Source: Lamprobacter modestohalophilus
Lineage (GTDB): Bacteria; Pseudomonadota; Gammaproteobacteria; Chromatiales; Chromatiaceae
Assembly: GCF_016583905.1 (NCBI RefSeq)
Contig: NZ_NRRY01000027.1
Location: 1 to 64,000, forward strand
DNA: 64,000 nt
Reading direction: 5' to 3'
This document shows, in pieces, positions 8,784-18,568 of this stretch (position 1 is the first letter of the stretch; every line of letters starts with the position of its first letter). Below the pieces are notes generated by a model. That model was not told where the DNA came from, ran no database searches, and saw only the letters and a program-made list of their open reading frames with translations. Made by a program: the position numbers and the translations under genes.

Positions 8784-10148
8784 TCAATGGTGCGCATGCG
8801 ATCCTCCCGCGGTCATCCCGCCACCAGTATCGCCAGCGTCGTCATCGTCACTCGCCCCAGAGCCACCGACACCCGACATCCGCTGAAAGCTAGCCTGCAG
8901 ATTCGACTCCGAATCGATCAAGAACTGCCCAGAGACAACGATCTCATCGCCCTCATCAAGCCCGGATAGGATCTCAACCTCATCGCCACGCTGCATCCCA
9001 GTAACCACATCCACCGGCTGAAACCGCCCATCTCCGAGCACCCTCACCACCGCCTCCCGCTCCCCAGTCACAATCAGTGCCTCGGCCGGAATCTTCAGCA
9101 CCTCACGCTTCGGCCCGCCATAGATCACCACATTGGCAAACATATTCGGCTTCAGCGCCAAATCCGGGTTATCGAACACCAGCCGCACCCGCAAGGTCCG
9201 CGACACCGGGTCCAGCTCCGGATAGAGATAGTCGACCTTGCCCTCCCAAGTGCGCCCCGGCCGCGCCGGCACCCGCATCTCGGCAGACAGCCCCTCGCTC
9301 AGCCAATCGATCTGAGACTCATAGATATCCACCATCACCCAGACCTGGCTCAGATCCGCGATGGTGAACATCTCGCTCGACTCGGTCACATACATCCCAT
9401 CGCGAGCCATCATCTTGGTAACGATGCCATCGATCGGCGCCCGGATCGGCACCCGATTGCGCGCCTCGCCATCACGCTGGATCGCCGTGATCACATCATC
9501 CGGCACATCCAACAGCCGCAAGATATTCCGCGCCTTGTCCTCACTCACCCGACGCCGATCAGCGGCATTGCGATCCTGCGCCAGCAAGAAATCCACCTGC
9601 GCGTTCAAGATCGCCGGTGCATAGAGCTCAGCAAGCTCCTGCCCCGCCCGCACCGGCTCACCCTCCGCACGCAGGCTCAGCGACTCGATCCAACCCGCAG
9701 CACGCGGATGCACATGCGCCAGCCGCGTCTCGTCGTAGGCAATGCGACCCAGCGTCTCGATGTACTTCCAGAGCGTGCCACGCTCGACCGCTGCGGTGCG
9801 AACACCCAGCGTCTGCACCACCGCTGGCGTCAAGGCCACCTCCGGGTACTTGCCGGTCATCGGGTCCATCAGCTTCTTGACCAGATCCATGCCGCAGATC
9901 GGGCAGGTGCCCTCCTCATCGCGGATGATCTGCGGATGCATCGGGCAGACGTATTTCGGATCGAGGTGCTTCGCCGCGTGCTCCATCGGAGAATCAGCGG
10001 CGGCTTCGGCGACCGACTCACTCGGGGTCTCGGTCTCAGCGCCAAGCTCGGCGCCGCAACCAAACAGGCCCATCGACAAGGCGCCGATCAGCAAAAAGAC
10101 AGACAGGGGACCGCCACGGAATCGGCGGTAAGGGGGGAATCTCGACAT
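8784..10148 (-). CDS. cusB: CusB-type periplasmic adaptor lipoprotein with heavy-metal-binding domain
   Basis: This 454-residue membrane-fusion protein links CusA to the outer-membrane channel and hands over metal. I chose the ATG at 10148, which has GGAG eight bases upstream; the frame is open 18 codons further. A lipobox LFGC places the lipidated Cys at residue 31. A heavy-metal-binding domain follows: YVCPMHPQ (about 67-74) and TCPICGMDLV (about 81-90), the Cys-Met-His set found in many CusB proteins. The rest is the barrel-sandwich, hairpin and beta-barrel adaptor. The C-terminus is Gly/Asp-rich and ends GGSHAHH, possibly another metal-binding patch. cusA lies downstream on the same strand. 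Confidence 0.92.
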   Translation of the reverse strand: MSRFPPYRRFRGGPLSVFLLIGALSMGLFGCGAELGAETETPSESVAEAAADSPMEHAAKHLDPKYVCPMHPQIIRDEEGTCPICGMDLVKKLMDPMTGKYPEVALTPAVVQTLGVRTAAVERGTLWKYIETLGRIAYDETRLAHVHPRAAGWIESLSLRAEGEPVRAGQELAELYAPAILNAQVDFLLAQDRNAADRRRVSEDKARNILRLLDVPDDVITAIQRDGEARNRVPIRAPIDGIVTKMMARDGMYVTESSEMFTIADLSQVWVMVDIYESQIDWLSEGLSAEMRVPARPGRTWEGKVDYLYPELDPVSRTLRVRLVFDNPDLALKPNMFANVVIYGGPKREVLKIPAEALIVTGEREAVVRVLGDGRFQPVDVVTGMQRGDEVEILSGLDEGDEIVVSGQFLIDSESNLQASFQRMSGVGGSGASDDDDAGDTGGGMTAGGSHAHH

Positions 10149-10246
10149 TGATGATCTCCGGTCGTGCAAGCTGCTGTCCGCACTCGATCGCGGGACAGAC
10201 AAAGACTGAAGGGATAACGGCGCCTAAAGCCCCGTCACCACGGCGA

Positions 10247-10699
10247 TCAGCTTAGAACCGGAATGGGCGGCTTCGACCAGAGATCATCCGAGTAGCGATA
10301 GAAGTGGCGCTCTGGACTCGGAGTCGGGCTGGGTAGATCAGCGACAGCCACCGATGGAGCTTGCGGGAACACCCCCATCGCACCAAAGACGCACAGCTCG
10401 AGCGCGCACTTCTGGCACTCCGCCAAGGTCGGCACCGGCGAATCCTGGCCGTCTGCATCCGCAACGGTTGGGAGTCCATCATCAGAAGCAGCTGCAATCG
10501 TTAGAGGCGCAGTCGCGGCGAACTGATGCGGGCAATGGCCAGCGCCGAGCATCGCAGAACCATGACTCGACTGCGAAACCCCACCCGCTGCATGGAGGCA
10601 CGGGAGCGCAGAAGCAGCAAACGCCTGTAAATGCAACGTCAGCAGGCAGAACATGACGATGATCTGTGTGGTTAGGGCTCGCGTCCTCATGCCAATCAT
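10247..10699 (-). CDS. Small exported Cys/His-containing protein upstream of cusBA
   Basis: About 150 residues from the ATG at 10699; an ATG at 10690 and a longer frame to 10807 are alternatives. A signal peptide MRTRALTTQIIVMFCLLTLH is clear. The mature part has paired Cys and His: a GHCPHQF segment and LAECQKCALELC. Small proteins of this type sit ahead of Cus/Czc-type efflux genes in many proteobacteria and are presumed periplasmic metal-binding or sensing factors; I cannot name the family. It reads toward cusB with about 100 bp between, so it is probably the first gene of the efflux operon. Confidence 0.65.
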   Translation of the reverse strand: MIGMRTRALTTQIIVMFCLLTLHLQAFAASALPCLHAAGGVSQSSHGSAMLGAGHCPHQFAATAPLTIAAASDDGLPTVADADGQDSPVPTLAECQKCALELCVFGAMGVFPQAPSVAVADLPSPTPSPERHFYRYSDDLWSKPPIPVLS

Positions 10700-11000
10700 A
10701 TTGCCCCAAACCAGTCGGTCGACAAGGGCATGCCAGCGGCAGATTTCTGGGCATGACGACCCAGGGTGTCGCTGATATCGCCATTCGCCCTCCCCGGAGC
10801 CACCCACATGGTTCCTGAGCCTTCTGGGTCGGTGTTGTCCGGCGGCCGGGTTGAAAGCCTAAAAGGCCAATGACACTTCCCGAGCGTTGCTTCACGAACA
10901 GGCCTAGAACAGACCGGTTGTGGCATTCTAATCAGCCTGGCCAGAAGCTGACCGAGCCTGACTCAGTCGCAACACAACCTCCACGAGCCGCCGAAGAAAC
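10700..11000. other. Intergenic region between divergent genes
   Basis: About 300 bp separating the efflux operon (minus strand) from the cytochrome gene (plus strand). It should hold both promoters. I looked for CueR- and CusR-type operators and saw no convincing match. Short frames here show no protein-like features. Confidence 0.4.
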
Positions 11001-11423
11001 ATGACCATCGCCCACCGACCGCGCCTGTCCCTCCTCTGCCTCGTCCTCGCCGCTGTTGGCGCGATACAAGGCTGCGGACCTGGCACATCAGAGCCGGCCG
11101 CCGGCTTCGAGATGCCGAAATTTGCCGATCCCGTGCTCGCCGAGGGGCGCTCAGTCTGGATGGGGACCTGCCGCGCCTGCCACCTGATGGGCGCTGCTGG
11201 CGCCCCCGCCGTGACCGACTATCCGAACTGGGAGCCGCGCATCGCCAAGGGCGTGGATGCCCTATTCAAGAGCCCAATCCACGGTATCAAGGGCGATGAT
11301 GGCAAGTACAAGATGCCACCGCGAGGCGGCAATGAGCGCCTGACCAATCGCCAAATCGAGGCCGCGGTCGAATACATGGTGGCCTCGGTCGACTACCTAC
11401 ACCAGCAGACGCTCAACCCTTAG
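11001..11423 (+). CDS. Class I c-type cytochrome lipoprotein
   Basis: This 140-residue periplasmic protein carries one covalent haem. A lipobox AIQGC puts the lipid-anchored Cys at residue 25. The haem-binding motif is CRACH (57-61) and the likely axial methionine is in KMPPRGG (Met 105). Size and fold resemble cytochrome c5/c-555-like domains, which shuttle electrons between membrane complexes. It stands alone: the next gene overlaps it tail to tail (stops within 11413-11423), and the upstream gene is divergent. The partner oxidase or reductase is not evident. Confidence 0.88.
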   Translation: MTIAHRPRLSLLCLVLAAVGAIQGCGPGTSEPAAGFEMPKFADPVLAEGRSVWMGTCRACHLMGAAGAPAVTDYPNWEPRIAKGVDALFKSPIHGIKGDDGKYKMPPRGGNERLTNRQIEAAVEYMVASVDYLHQQTLNP

Positions 11424-12129
11424 GATCGGCCTGCGGTGCCGGTTGACGCAGCAGCGCCGCAAGGGTGTTGCGGCCAGAGCGTGCGGCAACGCGGAGCAGT
11501 CGAAGCAAGACCAGCGCGGTGAGAAATGCATCACCGGGCGCCGTATGGCGGTCGTGCGGTACGATCCCGAAGAATCGGCAGAGTCCATCGAGCGAGAGAT
11601 CATCGAGACCCGGCTCAGCGCCAAAGGCCCCGTCGTCCAGCAAGGCCAACATCAGTTGGCCCGTATCCAGGTGCCGATTCTGCAGCCGATCATCGGTATG
11701 GCGCGCCAGTGCGGCATCGATCATGGCGAGATCATGGCTGATGTGATGACCAACGATGACCCCGTCGCCGAGATAGCCCAACAGCGCGGAGAGTGCATCC
11801 GGTTCATCCAGCGCGTGCTCTGTCTCGCTGCGCGTGATGCCGTGCACTAAGGTTGCCGCGGTGTTGAAGCGCACCCGCAGCAGCACCTCGAGGCGATCGC
11901 TCAGATCGATCTCCCCCTCGGTGATCGCGATCGCGCCGATACTGACAATCCGATGCCGCTTCGGATCAAGCCCAGTGGTCTCACAATCGAGCACGCAGAA
12001 GCGCACTTGCTCAAGACTGTCAGTGTCGCTCCAGGTCGGCTCGAAGGCCGTTCGGTAGTCGGCGAGCACGCGGTCGAGTGCTGTTTGATCACTCATCTGT
12101 GGCTGATCGCTCATCGAAGACCCGGTCAT
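11413..12129 (-). CDS. DnaQ-like 3'-5' exonuclease (DEDDh)
   Basis: This 238-residue protein has the proofreading-type exonuclease fold. Exo I is VLDCETTGLD (Asp 48, Glu 50), Exo II lies in VGHHISHDLAMID, and Exo III is the DEDDh form HTAPGDA near residue 197. The first about 40 residues are a helical extension. Its ATG overlaps the stop of the upstream cNMP/CBS/DUF294 gene by four bases (ATGA). This pairing of a DnaQ-like exonuclease with a DUF294 signalling protein recurs in many proteobacteria, but its task is not established. An internal ATG five codons in (MSDQPQ) is an alternative start. Confidence 0.88.
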   Translation of the reverse strand: MTGSSMSDQPQMSDQTALDRVLADYRTAFEPTWSDTDSLEQVRFCVLDCETTGLDPKRHRIVSIGAIAITEGEIDLSDRLEVLLRVRFNTAATLVHGITRSETEHALDEPDALSALLGYLGDGVIVGHHISHDLAMIDAALARHTDDRLQNRHLDTGQLMLALLDDGAFGAEPGLDDLSLDGLCRFFGIVPHDRHTAPGDAFLTALVLLRLLRVAARSGRNTLAALLRQPAPQADPKG

Positions 12130-14063
12130 CGGCGGCGCGTGGCGCCGTAACGCTTGCCCATGTACTCCATCAGCTGCAGCACGGTCCGAAAGCCGGATTT
12201 GAGCAGATTCTGCTCGAGTCGAGTCAAGGTCGAAGGCTCGACCAGATTGCCATCACAATGCCTAGAGAGGCCCGCGCGGGTGCGATAAAACAGCGCATTG
12301 CGGAAGGCAGCGATGGTCTCGTTGACCAACAGGACCGCATCCTGATCGTCTGGCGTCAACGCTTGCAAGCGTTCAAGCGTCCCCACCGGATGATCGATCC
12401 CGGCATCCAGCGCCAGGGCACGCGCGAGATCAACCACGGGCTGCAAGGTCGCGCGCTGGAGATCCAGGGTTTCCGTGTAGCGGCCATTGTCATCGATCAC
12501 CAAGCCGCGGAAGAAGGTCAGGGGTGGCAGGTTAGCCATGGAATCAGCCACTAGCAGGGGCACAAAACCCATGCTGTGGTCCTTTTCGCGATGAATGTGC
12601 TGCTGCAGACGGTTCACGAGGGTGCAGTCGCCATGCACCGGACGCAGATCAAAGAACGAGGTCGCCCGGTAGACACAGCTCTCGATCGGATCGTGAATCC
12701 AGTGGCTGAAGCCAATCTCCCACTCATTGATCGAACGGCAGGCACTTGGATGGCCGGAGACGATGCCTTTGGCGGTGCTGACGAAGCCACAGGCGGCCAA
12801 CGCCGAACTGACCCGGCGTCCAAGCTCGAGGAAATAGCTGCGCGCTGCGCGTCGCTGGTCGGGCTCAGGCTCGTCGTAGATGAGTCCGTGATCCAGGTCG
12901 TAGAGGGTCGTCAGCTCGCCGCGGCCGGCCGAGCCAAAGAACACCCAACAGTGTTTGAGATCGGGTATCGCATGGCCTTCGGCGAGCAAGGCACCCTCCA
13001 CCAGCACCACCACGCGACGCAGCACCGCGGCATAGAGCGCGGTCGCCATCGGGGCGAGCCAGCGCAGGGACTCAGCGTCGGTCAGACCGCCGGCGATAAA
13101 GGTCTGCCCCTGAGCTAATAGGCGAGACAGCTCGTAGATGCCACCCGCGCGCGCCATGTCCTCAACAATGGCGAGTGGCGCCGCGGCCTCGATCCGCGTC
13201 AGATCACGCCTGGCCAGCACCGAGCACACCTTGCCTAGCCGCGAGCCATCATTGGTCAGCACGAGATGCTCGACCTGAAGCTCGAGCATCCGCGTCAGAT
13301 AGGCGCCGGCCGGCAAGCCGACGCGCAGCGTATCCAAAACCGGCGCCATCAACTGCACTGCGGGCGCGTCGAGCGGCAGCTCACCGCTCGCCACCCGGTC
13401 ACTGAGGACACGTGTCGAGATCAGTCCCCGCGCCGTGCCCTCGGCATCGATGACCACTGCCGCCGCGCCGGGCGGCTGATCCGCCAAGCGCGCAGCGACG
13501 TCACGCACGGGCGTCTCGAGCCCGCAGGTCACCGCTGAAGGCGGCTCATCGACAGGTTTCGCCATCCAGTCAACGGGTCGACGACCCAGACGCAGCTCAT
13601 CGGAGCGGATCGAATCGCCCTCGAGCCCCGGCGGCGCAATGGCGACCGTGAAGTAGGCGGCCAGGTAATGGCTGGCGCGCGGATGCCGCTTGATCTGCTC
13701 CCAGAGCGGCGCCGCCGGCAACGCATAGAGGATGACTTCAGTCTCAGTGCGCGCGGTATAGGTATGCTCGACGATGCCGAGATAGCGACCAACGCCGAGC
13801 AGGTCGCCCTCACCGCGCACGTCGCGTAAGACCTCTTTGGCACCACTCTCGTCGTAGTCGACCAGGCGCACCACGCCCTGCTGGATCACATAGACGTAGG
13901 GCCGGCGCTTCTGGCCGCGCTCGAACACCAGCTCACCATCTTCGTGGAAGAGGACGCGGCCGCCCGCCACAAGCTCGAGCAGCTCCGACTCATCGAGATA
14001 CTGGAACGGTGGATGGCGACGCAGGAAGTCGGCAACGCGGTAGGCAATGCTAGCGGTCTTCAC
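12126..14063 (-). CDS. cNMP-binding / CBS / DUF294 nucleotidyltransferase-like protein
   Basis: This 645-residue cytoplasmic signalling protein has a cyclic-nucleotide-binding domain (about 1-130), a pair of CBS domains (about 165-290) and a GlnD-like nucleotidyltransferase domain whose active site reads FFGSAGRGE...YDLDHG at about 370-395, keeping the G-S and D-x-D residues. A DUF294 C-terminal helical domain ends the protein. By analogy with GlnD the family is thought to add nucleotides to a protein target in response to small-molecule ligands; the target is unknown. The start MKTASIAYRVADFL is the only one that keeps the full cNMP domain. It is translationally coupled to the exonuclease. 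Confidence 0.88.
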   Translation of the reverse strand: MKTASIAYRVADFLRRHPPFQYLDESELLELVAGGRVLFHEDGELVFERGQKRRPYVYVIQQGVVRLVDYDESGAKEVLRDVRGEGDLLGVGRYLGIVEHTYTARTETEVILYALPAAPLWEQIKRHPRASHYLAAYFTVAIAPPGLEGDSIRSDELRLGRRPVDWMAKPVDEPPSAVTCGLETPVRDVAARLADQPPGAAAVVIDAEGTARGLISTRVLSDRVASGELPLDAPAVQLMAPVLDTLRVGLPAGAYLTRMLELQVEHLVLTNDGSRLGKVCSVLARRDLTRIEAAAPLAIVEDMARAGGIYELSRLLAQGQTFIAGGLTDAESLRWLAPMATALYAAVLRRVVVLVEGALLAEGHAIPDLKHCWVFFGSAGRGELTTLYDLDHGLIYDEPEPDQRRAARSYFLELGRRVSSALAACGFVSTAKGIVSGHPSACRSINEWEIGFSHWIHDPIESCVYRATSFFDLRPVHGDCTLVNRLQQHIHREKDHSMGFVPLLVADSMANLPPLTFFRGLVIDDNGRYTETLDLQRATLQPVVDLARALALDAGIDHPVGTLERLQALTPDDQDAVLLVNETIAAFRNALFYRTRAGLSRHCDGNLVEPSTLTRLEQNLLKSGFRTVLQLMEYMGKRYGATRRR

Positions 14064-14161
14064 GGGCTCGCTGAGTGCAAGAGGTTAGCGCGATCCAGGT
14101 GACCGCGAGCGGCATACTAGCCGAAGTCGGCGCGCAAGGCGCGTTCGAGCGATCACTGGTC

Positions 14162-14722
14162 TCAAATCCCTGGCTGGTCAAGCATCGGCGCGCCCCCTTC
14201 AGCATCGCTCGCAGCCGGCATCGGGTCATCGCCCGAGGCAACCGGCTCAGCAGCGAGCACGGGCGAGGCATCGAGCTGCTCTACGCCCATCAGGGTCGTG
14301 ATCCGCTGCAGCGACGAGATCAGCAGACTTTGCTCCCACTCCTCCAGGGCTTGGAAGCGCTGCACAAAGGCCTCCTGCAGCAACGGCGGCGAGCGCGCCA
14401 TGATCGCAACCGCCTTATCGGTCGCGCTGACCATGACCCGTCGCCGATCCTCACTGCTGCGCGCTCGCGCCACAAGCTCCCGACTCTCCAACCGGTTGAG
14501 AATATCGGTCACTGTCGCTTGGCTCAGGCTGACACGCTTGGCGACCGCGCCGACAGAGGCACCCCCCAAATCGATGATGGCCTTGAGCACCAGAGCCTGT
14601 GGCGCGGTCAGTCCATGGCTTCGCTCCAACTGCCGCGAGTGGAGGCCAACCGCACGAATGACCCGCCGCAGGGCCACCAACACGTCGTCACAGCGACTGT
14701 CTAACGTCGTCATCGTCATCAA
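14162..14722 (-). CDS. MarR-family regulator, EctR/CosR-like
   Basis: This 186-residue winged-helix protein has the MarR core: helix-turn-helix and wing around SVGAVAKRVSLSQATVTDIL and ARSSEDRRRVMVSATDK. The segment LDASPVLAAEP after the dimerisation helix resembles the tail of EctR1 and CosR, regulators of compatible-solute genes in halophilic methanotrophs and vibrios. It is divergent from the two glycine-betaine synthesis genes with a 318-bp gap, so it most likely controls them and itself in response to salinity. The C-terminal about 30 residues are acidic and disordered. The exact ligand and operator are unknown. Confidence 0.85.
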   Translation of the reverse strand: MMTMTTLDSRCDDVLVALRRVIRAVGLHSRQLERSHGLTAPQALVLKAIIDLGGASVGAVAKRVSLSQATVTDILNRLESRELVARARSSEDRRRVMVSATDKAVAIMARSPPLLQEAFVQRFQALEEWEQSLLISSLQRITTLMGVEQLDASPVLAAEPVASGDDPMPAASDAEGGAPMLDQPGI

Positions 14723-15040
14723 TCCGCCAACATTCGGTCACAAAATAAATCTTAGAGGCTTTCACTGACTGATTGCCTCGAAGAACCAAAATAAAATCAG
14801 CAAAATACGGTGATTTCCGGAACGCACTAGCACAGAAAAGCGTAGCGACAGCGTTCCAAAAGCTTCGGGTACGATGTACTATACTGCCCTCTTCGCCGTT
14901 CTTCCGCACATCCTCGATGCCGCACAGAACGGATCATCCGCTCGCGAGCCACCGTATCGCCCAGCGCTGCCACACGCCCCTGCGTCTTGGCTCGGTGCTT
15001 CGCGCAGCCCATCCGCAGCCCATCTCTAGGGAGCCAGACC
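14723..15040. promoter_or_regulatory. Divergent control region of betaine genes and regulator
   Basis: A+T-rich 318 bp. GAGGC (14755-14759) and GCCTC (14775-14779) form a dyad next to the regulator start and could be an operator, though it does not match the published EctR1 box type (8-bp half-sites with a 2-bp spacer). A good -10 for the betaine genes is listed separately. The ribosome site AGGGAG precedes the ATG at 15041. Confidence 0.45.
14879..14885 (+). promoter_or_regulatory. -10 element CTATACT, possibly sigma-S type
   Basis: CTATACT has the -13 C and -10 hexamer favoured by RpoS, and no good -35 lies 16-18 bases upstream (CAAAAG). Salt-induced compatible-solute genes are often RpoS-dependent. 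The transcript would have a leader of about 150 bases before the methyltransferase start. Confidence 0.4.
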
Positions 15041-15853
15041 ATGCAGCAACCATCGACTCGACAAGATTACGGTTCTGATCCGCTTGCCGTCCGTGACAGC
15101 GAAAAGTATCAAGAAGAATACATCGAGGGCTTCGTTGACAAGTGGGACGAACTCATTGATTGGGACGCACGCGCGCAGGCCGAAGGCCAGTTCTTTATCG
15201 AACAATTACGCGAGCGCGGCGCGAAGAAGGTGCTCGACGTTGCCGCCGGCACTGGTTTTCACTCGGTCCAGCTGCTCGAGGCCGGATTCGAGGTCACCAC
15301 GGCAGACGGCAGCCCTGTCATGCTGGCCAAGGCGTTCGAAAACGCGCGCCGCCGCGGCCACATCCTGCGCACGGTCCATGCCGACTGGCGCTGGCTGAAC
15401 CAGAGCGTCCACGACCTCTATGATGCCGTCATCTGCCTCGGAAACTCCTTTACTCATCTGCATGAAGAGCTCGACCGTCGTAAGGCCTTGGCCGAATTCT
15501 ATGCCACGCTGCGCCACGACGGCGTGCTGATCTTGGACCAGCGCAACTATGACGCCCTGCTCGACCATCAGGTCCAGCCGACCCACAACTACTATTACTG
15601 CGGCGACAACGTGCGCGCCGAGCCCGAGCATGTTGACGACTCGCTCGCTCGATTCAAATACAGCTTCAGCGACGGCTCTGCATACCACCTGAATATGTTT
15701 CCGCTGCGCAAGGCCTATGTGCAACGGCTGATGCGCGAGGTTGGCTTCCAGCGCGTCGATACCTACGGCGACTTCCAAGAGACCTACCGCGAAACTGAGC
15801 CCGATTTCTTTATCCATTGCGCCGAGAAGGCTTACCTGGGAGGCAACGGATGA
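15041..15853 (+). CDS. Glycine/sarcosine N-methyltransferase (GSMT)
   Basis: This SAM-dependent enzyme carries out the first two methylations of glycine (to sarcosine, then dimethylglycine) on the way to glycine betaine. The 270-residue length matches the Ectothiorhodospira enzyme (268). SAM motif I is VLDVAAGTGF at about 64-73; the acidic motif II follows (VTTADGSPVM). The N-terminal YGSDPLAVRDSEKYQEEYIE and the YYYCGDNVR region are typical of GSMT. I chose the ATG at 15041 with AGGGAG upstream; the frame is open further but without a ribosome site. Its stop overlaps the next ATG by four bases, coupling it to the second methyltransferase. Confidence 0.93.
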   Translation: MQQPSTRQDYGSDPLAVRDSEKYQEEYIEGFVDKWDELIDWDARAQAEGQFFIEQLRERGAKKVLDVAAGTGFHSVQLLEAGFEVTTADGSPVMLAKAFENARRRGHILRTVHADWRWLNQSVHDLYDAVICLGNSFTHLHEELDRRKALAEFYATLRHDGVLILDQRNYDALLDHQVQPTHNYYYCGDNVRAEPEHVDDSLARFKYSFSDGSAYHLNMFPLRKAYVQRLMREVGFQRVDTYGDFQETYRETEPDFFIHCAEKAYLGGNG

Positions 15854-16695
15854 GTCAACAGTATTCAGAGGCTGTCGAGACCGCTCGCGGTTATTACAAC
15901 AGCGAGGACGCGGACAACTTTTATTTCCACGTCTGGGGCGGCGAAGACATCCACATCGGACTCTATGAGAGCGCCGACGAGCCCATCGCAACGGCCTCGG
16001 CCAGGACGGTCGAGCGCATCGCCGACCGCATTGCCGCACCGCTGTCGCAGCCAGACGCGCGCGTTATCGACCTCGGCTCCGGCTATGGCGGTGCTGCGCG
16101 CCATCTCTCTAAACGCTTCGGCTGTCAGGTGTTGGCGCTGAATCTCAGCGAGGCAGAGAACCAGCGTAACCGGCAGATGAATCAGGCCGCGGGCCTCGAC
16201 CACCTCATCGAGGTCGTCGATGCGAGCTTCGAGGAGATTCCGGCACCCGATGCGAGATTCGACATCGCCTGGTCGCAGGATGCCATCCTCCACTCAGGCC
16301 ATCGCGATCAGGTCATGACCGAGGTCGATCGGATCTTGAAGCCCGGCGGCGAGCTGATCTTCACCGACCCGATGCAGGCCGACGATTGCCCCGCCGGCGT
16401 GCTGCAGCCGATCTTCGACCGTATCCACCTGTCGAGCCTCGGCTCATTCGCGTTCTATCGTGAGCAGGCGAGACGCTTGGGTTGGGAAGAGATCGAGGTC
16501 CTCGATCTCACTGAGAATCTCATCACCCACTATGCGCGGGTGGCCGATACCCTGCGCGAGCAGCGCGATAGCCTCAAGGGCAAGGTCTCGGAAGACTACA
16601 TCGAGCGCATGCTCACGGGACTCGGCCATTGGGTCGAGGGCGGCCGCAATGGCTACCTGAGCTGGGGCATCATGCACTTCCGCAAGTCCGCCTGA
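15850..16695 (+). CDS. Sarcosine/dimethylglycine N-methyltransferase (SDMT)
   Basis: This 281-residue enzyme completes betaine synthesis by methylating sarcosine and dimethylglycine with SAM. SAM motif I is VIDLGSGYGG at about 72-81, and the N-terminal YYNSEDADNFYFHVWGGEDI is a hallmark of SDMT. The ATG lies within the GSMT stop region (ATGA), so the pair is one operon. A full two-enzyme glycine-methylation pathway is characteristic of extreme halophiles such as Halorhodospira/Ectothiorhodospira and some cyanobacteria. Glycine betaine would accumulate in the cytoplasm as an osmolyte. Confidence 0.93.
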   Translation: MSQQYSEAVETARGYYNSEDADNFYFHVWGGEDIHIGLYESADEPIATASARTVERIADRIAAPLSQPDARVIDLGSGYGGAARHLSKRFGCQVLALNLSEAENQRNRQMNQAAGLDHLIEVVDASFEEIPAPDARFDIAWSQDAILHSGHRDQVMTEVDRILKPGGELIFTDPMQADDCPAGVLQPIFDRIHLSSLGSFAFYREQARRLGWEEIEVLDLTENLITHYARVADTLREQRDSLKGKVSEDYIERMLTGLGHWVEGGRNGYLSWGIMHFRKSA

Positions 16696-16817
16696 AACCG
16701 CTCGAAGCGCGTCTGAAGCCCTAATCATCAGCGGCTGAGCGGCTGGGCAGTTAAGCTGAGCAGTTAAACAGCTGAGCAAGCGCAGCAGCGCCGTCGCGGT
16801 TCCGCCTGGCCAAGGGT

Positions 16818-16843
16818 GGGTCGGCAGTATGCCGGCCCGACCC
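16818..16843. terminator. Hairpin between convergent SDMT and adk genes
   Basis: GGGTCGG (16818-16824) pairs with CCGACCC (16837-16843) with a 12-base loop. It lies between the ends of two convergent genes and could serve both directions. There is no strong T run on either side. Confidence 0.4.
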
Positions 16844-16853
16844 TTACCCCGCC

Positions 16854-17540
<687 letters not shown>

Positions 17541-17623
17541 TTAGGTCGACCGGATAGGCTGCCACAGTGGCAACGCCACGGCAATCGCGAAGCGACCTCC
17601 CCGCGCACCAGCCCTTGCTGTTT

Positions 17624-18568
17624 TTAGGCAGCACCGGTTGAGACCAGGGGCGGAAACCAGGTCTGCGCGATCTCTTGGTGGAGGTCGCCGATACCAAGCT
17701 GAAGCTCATCGACGAACTCATGCAGATCCTTTTGGCTGAAACGCTCGGGCTCGGCCGCATCCAGCGCGCGCGACAAGCGCCCGTTGACGCGTAGGCAGGC
17801 CTCGTTGCGCGGCAGACGCTCGAGACAGATGCGGCTGTGGTCGATACACCAGCGTAGCGAGCGCGGAAACCGAGCGCTCTTGAAGATGAATCCCAGCACT
17901 GGACCACGTTGAACCCGAATCTGGGTGCTGCGCCGATACATCTGATAGGCGGTGAGCGATTTCAGCACGCTCACCCACTGAATGTTGTCGTAGGGGCGCA
18001 CCTCGTCAGCATCCGGCAGCAGCGCAGCCGAGTGCACATCAGCGATCCGTGTGGTCATATCGGCGCGCTCGATGTAGCGCCCCAGGCTCAAGAACTCGAA
18101 ACCCTGATCGTGCAGCATGGTGCCATCAAGCAGTCCGTTGATCAGCTGACTGCTGGTGATCAGCCCGCGCAGATAGGGATGGCGGCCGTTCTTGGTCAGC
18201 CCCTTTTGCAAACCCTCGCGCGCATAGAGGGTCAGGCCGTTGATCTGCTCCCAGGCCTCGCGCGGGACGAAATCACGGATGGTGCGACAATTCTCGCGCG
18301 CCGCCTCGAGCGCGGAGAGGATCGAGCCCGGGTGGCGCTCATCGCCAAGCAGGAAACGCATCACCTGGCGCTCGCCGTAGTCTTTGTAATGCTCCTCGAA
18401 GAGTTCGTGCGCGCCGGTGATATCGACCAGTGGCTTCCAGCCGGGCGCGATGCCCTTGGGCAGATCTAGCAACAGATTGGCGTTGACGTTGACGATGCGG
18501 GCGGTGTTCTCGGCGCGCTCGATATAGCGAGCGAGCCAGTAGAGGTTCTCAGCGACGCGGGAGAGCAT
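17624..18568 (-). CDS. Alpha-E domain protein (DUF403)
   Basis: This 314-residue all-helical protein opens with MLSRVAENLYWLARYIERAE, the signature of the alpha-E family (COG2307). Such proteins are almost always encoded beside a circularly permuted ATP-grasp protein, as here (79 bp apart, same strand), and often beside a transglutaminase-like protease and a proteasome-type hydrolase, which are absent from this window. Comparative analysis suggests these clusters make and process a small peptide or peptide tag; this has not been shown biochemically to my knowledge. Confidence 0.92.
   Translation of the reverse strand: MLSRVAENLYWLARYIERAENTARIVNVNANLLLDLPKGIAPGWKPLVDITGAHELFEEHYKDYGERQVMRFLLGDERHPGSILSALEAARENCRTIRDFVPREAWEQINGLTLYAREGLQKGLTKNGRHPYLRGLITSSQLINGLLDGTMLHDQGFEFLSLGRYIERADMTTRIADVHSAALLPDADEVRPYDNIQWVSVLKSLTAYQMYRRSTQIRVQRGPVLGFIFKSARFPRSLRWCIDHSRICLERLPRNEACLRVNGRLSRALDAAEPERFSQKDLHEFVDELQLGIGDLHQEIAQTWFPPLVSTGAA

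Noticed and set aside
8474-8797. A 107-codon minus-strand frame between cusB and cusA as a gene
   Set aside because: It runs through the REP-like palindrome, has no family resemblance and overlaps cusB; only a short membrane-helix-like stretch in another frame is suggestive.
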